From Viscum album (taxonomy: Eukaryota > Streptophyta > Magnoliopsida > Santalales > Viscaceae), in NCBI GenBank assembly GCA_963277665.1, contig OY728136.1, forward strand, positions 1,973,704,576 to 1,973,768,575: a DNA stretch of 64,000 nucleotides. The letters run 5' to 3'. Position numbers and translations under genes: made by a program. Numbering within the stretch: the first letter of the stretch is position 1; each line of letters starts with the position of its first letter. Under the pieces are notes generated by a model. That model searched no databases. It was not told the origin of the DNA and saw nothing but the letters and a program-made list of their open reading frames with translations. Positions 61,084 to 64,000 of the stretch are shown here, piece after piece.

Positions 61084-64000
61084 ATGGTTCCTAGTGGAAG
61101 TAATGGAAACTGTATCAATTCATGTAATCCATGTAGGGATTTTCCTCATACTTAAGATAATTATAGTGGGGCTGGTGATGCAACTAGTGTTGATCAGCTT
61201 ATCACCATACCAGGAGAACTCAATCGGGTTATGAATAATAACCTTACCAGTATGGAGCACCCTGATTCACAATGCGGCGGATCAATGTTAGACCGATTCA
61301 TGGGGAAAAAAACACCCAGATTCAATGAGACTAAAAATCAATTTATTTATGAGCAATGGATAAGATCCTTAGATAAAATATTTCATGCCTTGGGGAGTAG
61401 CAAAAGGGAAAAGGTTTTCATGGCCGTTTATCACCTCACATGAGATACAGATCAATGGTGGTCATTAATTCAGAACATAAATTATGATAAAGAAGTAACA
61501 AATATGAAATGGAGGATGTTTAAAGAGCATTTATTAGAAAAATACTTTCCTCGTGACCATTGAGTGGATATGGAAAGACAATTTCTGAGTCTGAGGAAAA
61601 AGGAGGATGAGAATGTCACGAATTATGAGGCTAACTTTACAAGGTTATCAAGGAATGAAAAAGATTATATATGTAACCCAAGTATTAAGATTGATCAATT
61701 CATCGATGGGTTAATACCATGTCTCTGTTGAGCATTAGTCTCACAATCTTTCTCATCATATAAAGATATTGTCTCATGTGCTATCAAAATAGAAAAGTAA
61801 TTCTCTAACTCATACGACTTTGAAGTAAAGTAAGAGAATAAGAGATCTGATGAACACTCTATAAATGGGAATATAGGGAAGAAGGGAAAATTTGAATTTC
61901 CATTCTACTGTAAATGTGGGAAGAAACACCCGGGTACTTTTTTGAAGGTAATGAGAGTCTGTTACAAGTGTGGTGAAAAAGGCCACCAAGCTTGAGATTG
62001 CAAGGGAAATAAAGAGGTTGTCAATGTTTAATGCTACAATTGTATAGAAAAGGGGAATTATGCAAATGAATATCCTAAGTTCTAAGGAAACATACCTCAA
62101 AAAAGGACATGGGAGCAAGGCTAAGCTTATGTGATCCCTACTACTGAGGTGGAAGCTCAAAAAGATGTGGTGGCAGGTAATTAAATGGTTTCATCAAGTT
62201 TAGTCAATGCTTTATTTGATTCTGGATCATCACATTATTTCATATCTTCCCTGTTTGCTAAGAAAATTAGATATTTCATATTTTATTTAACAAGGGAGTT
62301 GTTAGTCAACACTCCTATGTGAAGTATCATTGCAACAGATTTTTGTGAATCAGTTCCCTATTAGGGCATATAAATGTTCTTTGTATATTGATATCATCGT
62401 CATCCCCATGATTGAATTTGATATAATCCCCAGTATATATTTTCTTTCTAACCATGATGTGAAATTTTATTGTAATAATAAATAGGTTACAATTTTCGAT
62501 GATGATTAGGAGTACCTTATCTTTATAGAAAAAACATCACCACCTGATTATTATTTTAGATCCACCCCCATTATCTCTACTAAATTCAATTATTGGGGAG
62601 GAAGAGAATGAAATAACTATGGGAGAAGAAAATAATGTTCAAATAGAGGATGTACCTATTGTGAAAGAATGTGTTGATTTATTTCCAGAAGATTTACCTA
62701 GACATCCTCAAGAATGAGAAATCGAGTTTTCCATTGATTTTATTCCTCGTTCAAGGCCCATATCAAAGACCCTTTATAGAATGGCCACTATGAAATTAGT
62801 GGAACTAAAGAAAAAACTAAATGGATTGAATAATAAAGATTTATTCTCCCTATATTTTCTCCATGGGTATCCCATATTCTTTTTATTAAGAATAAATATG
62901 GATCAATGGGGTTGTACATTGACTACAGGGAGATCAATGCTATTATAATAAAGAACAAGTATCCCCTACCTCGTATTGATGATTTATTCGATCAACTTCA
63001 TAAAGGTGAATATTTCTCAATGATTGACCTTCGATCTGGATATCATCATTTGTGTGTGAAGAAGTAAGACATTCGGAAGACAGCAATTCGTTCCATGTAC
63101 GGGCATTATGAGTTTATAGTAATGGATATTGGATTGACAAATTCACCCTCTAAATTCATGGATCTAATGAATAGAGTTTTCAAGGAATATCTTGATGAAT
63201 TTGTAGTGAAATTTATTGATGATATCGTGGTATACTCAAAAATCTACGAAGATCATGAAAATAACTTGCACACCATTCTAAAAACCCTTAAAAGAAATGA
63301 ATTATATGGGAAGTTTAGCAAGTGGAATTATGGCTTCAAGAGATTTCGTTTCTTAGCCATATTGTCTCTGAGGATGGAATCTATTTCGATCCTTCAAAGA
63401 CCAAGGCAATCCATGAATGGCCAACATCGAAAAGTATAATTGAGGTACGCCGTTTTATTGGTTTATAAGATTATTATCGATGTTTCATTAAGATTTTTTC
63501 CAGATTTTCTAACCCATTAACCAAGATCACATGTAAAGAATTTAAATTTGTTTGGAAAAAATAGTGTGAAGAATTTTGGAATAACTGTAGAGAAGATTAG
63601 TCAATGCTCATATCTTGACTCTACCATCAGGGAATGATGGGTTAGTTATTTATAGTGATTCTTTATAAAAAAAGGACTTGGTTGTGTCCTTATACAGAAT
63701 GATGGAGTTGTTAAATATGATTCAAGATAGCTAAAAATTTATGACCAAAACTCTCCCACTCATGATCTTGAGTTAGCAGCTATAATATTTGCTTTGAAGA
63801 TATGGATACACTATCTATATTGTAAAAAATGTGAGATATATATTGATCACAAGAGTTTGAAGTACATTTTATCACAAAAATAACTCAATATAAGGCAAAG
63901 ATTATGGTTTGAACCACTCAAAGATTATTATTTAACTATACAGTACCACCTGAGGAAGAAAAATAAGGTGGTAGATGATTTGAGTAGAATGTTTCATGGA
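61084..64000 (+). pseudogene. Element E gag-pol remnant
   Basis: Begins at an ATG (MVPSGSNGN) matching gag of C. Readable parts are: capsid at 61231-61640 (WIRSLDKIFHALGSSKREKV); zinc-knuckle region at 61910-62090 with mutated ligands; protease FDSGSSHYFISS near 62217; reverse transcriptase from about 62740 with IDLRSGYHH and, in the open stretch 63095-63439, FIDDIVVYSK; and RNase H at 63600-63960 with HDLELAA and YIDHKSL. Stops include one after FPHT (61162), one at 61441, and the TAA at 63881-63883 that C shares exactly. Indels and stops exclude function. Integrase would lie beyond the window. Confidence 0.9.

Larger units (their letters stand above)
56855..64000 (+). mobile_element. Element E: older relative of C (partial, runs off the window)
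   Basis: The LTR starts TGTAACACAC at 56855 and ends GGAGTTACA at 60582. A decayed primer site, the conserved leader and a gag-pol remnant aligning throughout with C follow. The 3' part is outside the window, so the target duplication cannot be checked. Many stops show that it is dead and older than C. Confidence 0.9.

Overview
This 64-kb window is AT-rich plant nuclear DNA, almost certainly from a flowering plant with a repeat-laden genome. I see no convincing host gene. Roughly 82% is LTR retrotransposon, and every pol fragment belongs to a plant lineage: Ty3/gypsy chromoviruses of the Tekay/Del type (tRNA-Met primer sites, integrase with GPY/F module and a C-terminal chromodomain) and one Ty1/copia element resembling SIRE/Maximus. 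The species cannot be named from the sequence.

Layout. 1-4275: AT-rich DNA without recognisable genes. 4281-16222 (+): element A, an old Ty3/gypsy copy flanked by the imperfect 5-bp duplication ATTGA/ATTGG. Its 5' LTR carries a ~695-bp tRNA-SINE-like insertion and its 3' LTR an 823-bp CACTA element. 16228-18549: AT-rich spacer. 18555-51984 (+): element D, a Ty1/copia element flanked by TAATC. Element C (24708-47153, minus, Ty3/gypsy, flanked by CTCAA) sits inside D's 3' open reading frame, and element B (30412-40774, minus, Ty3/gypsy, flanked by TGGCC) sits inside C's pol between reverse transcriptase and RNase H. The order of insertion is therefore D, then C, then B, and each step is supported by a perfect target-site duplication. 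51990-55534: AT-rich spacer. 55538-56854: left end of a second CACTA-like element, interrupted by element E (56855 to beyond the window, +), an older relative of C.

State of the elements. B is the best preserved: one 1428-codon gag-pol frame, but the gag start is out of frame at an 8-C run and the third RNase H aspartate is Asn. C has a gag frameshift, several stops and the B insertion. D has lost reverse transcriptase and the end of integrase by deletion, and its 3' ORF has nine nonsense codons. A and E are heavily decayed. A and B belong to one LTR family (old and young copies); C and E belong to another.

The most interesting signals lie outside gag-pol: an ~89-94-codon open frame inside the LTRs of the A/B family; a ~165-nt untranslated leader almost identical between B and C although their LTRs are unrelated; a 29-nt motif present twice in every C/E LTR; an identical in-frame stop between RNase H and integrase in both C and E; and a D LTR that has absorbed a primer-binding site and carries hairpin-forming repeats in its transcribed part.
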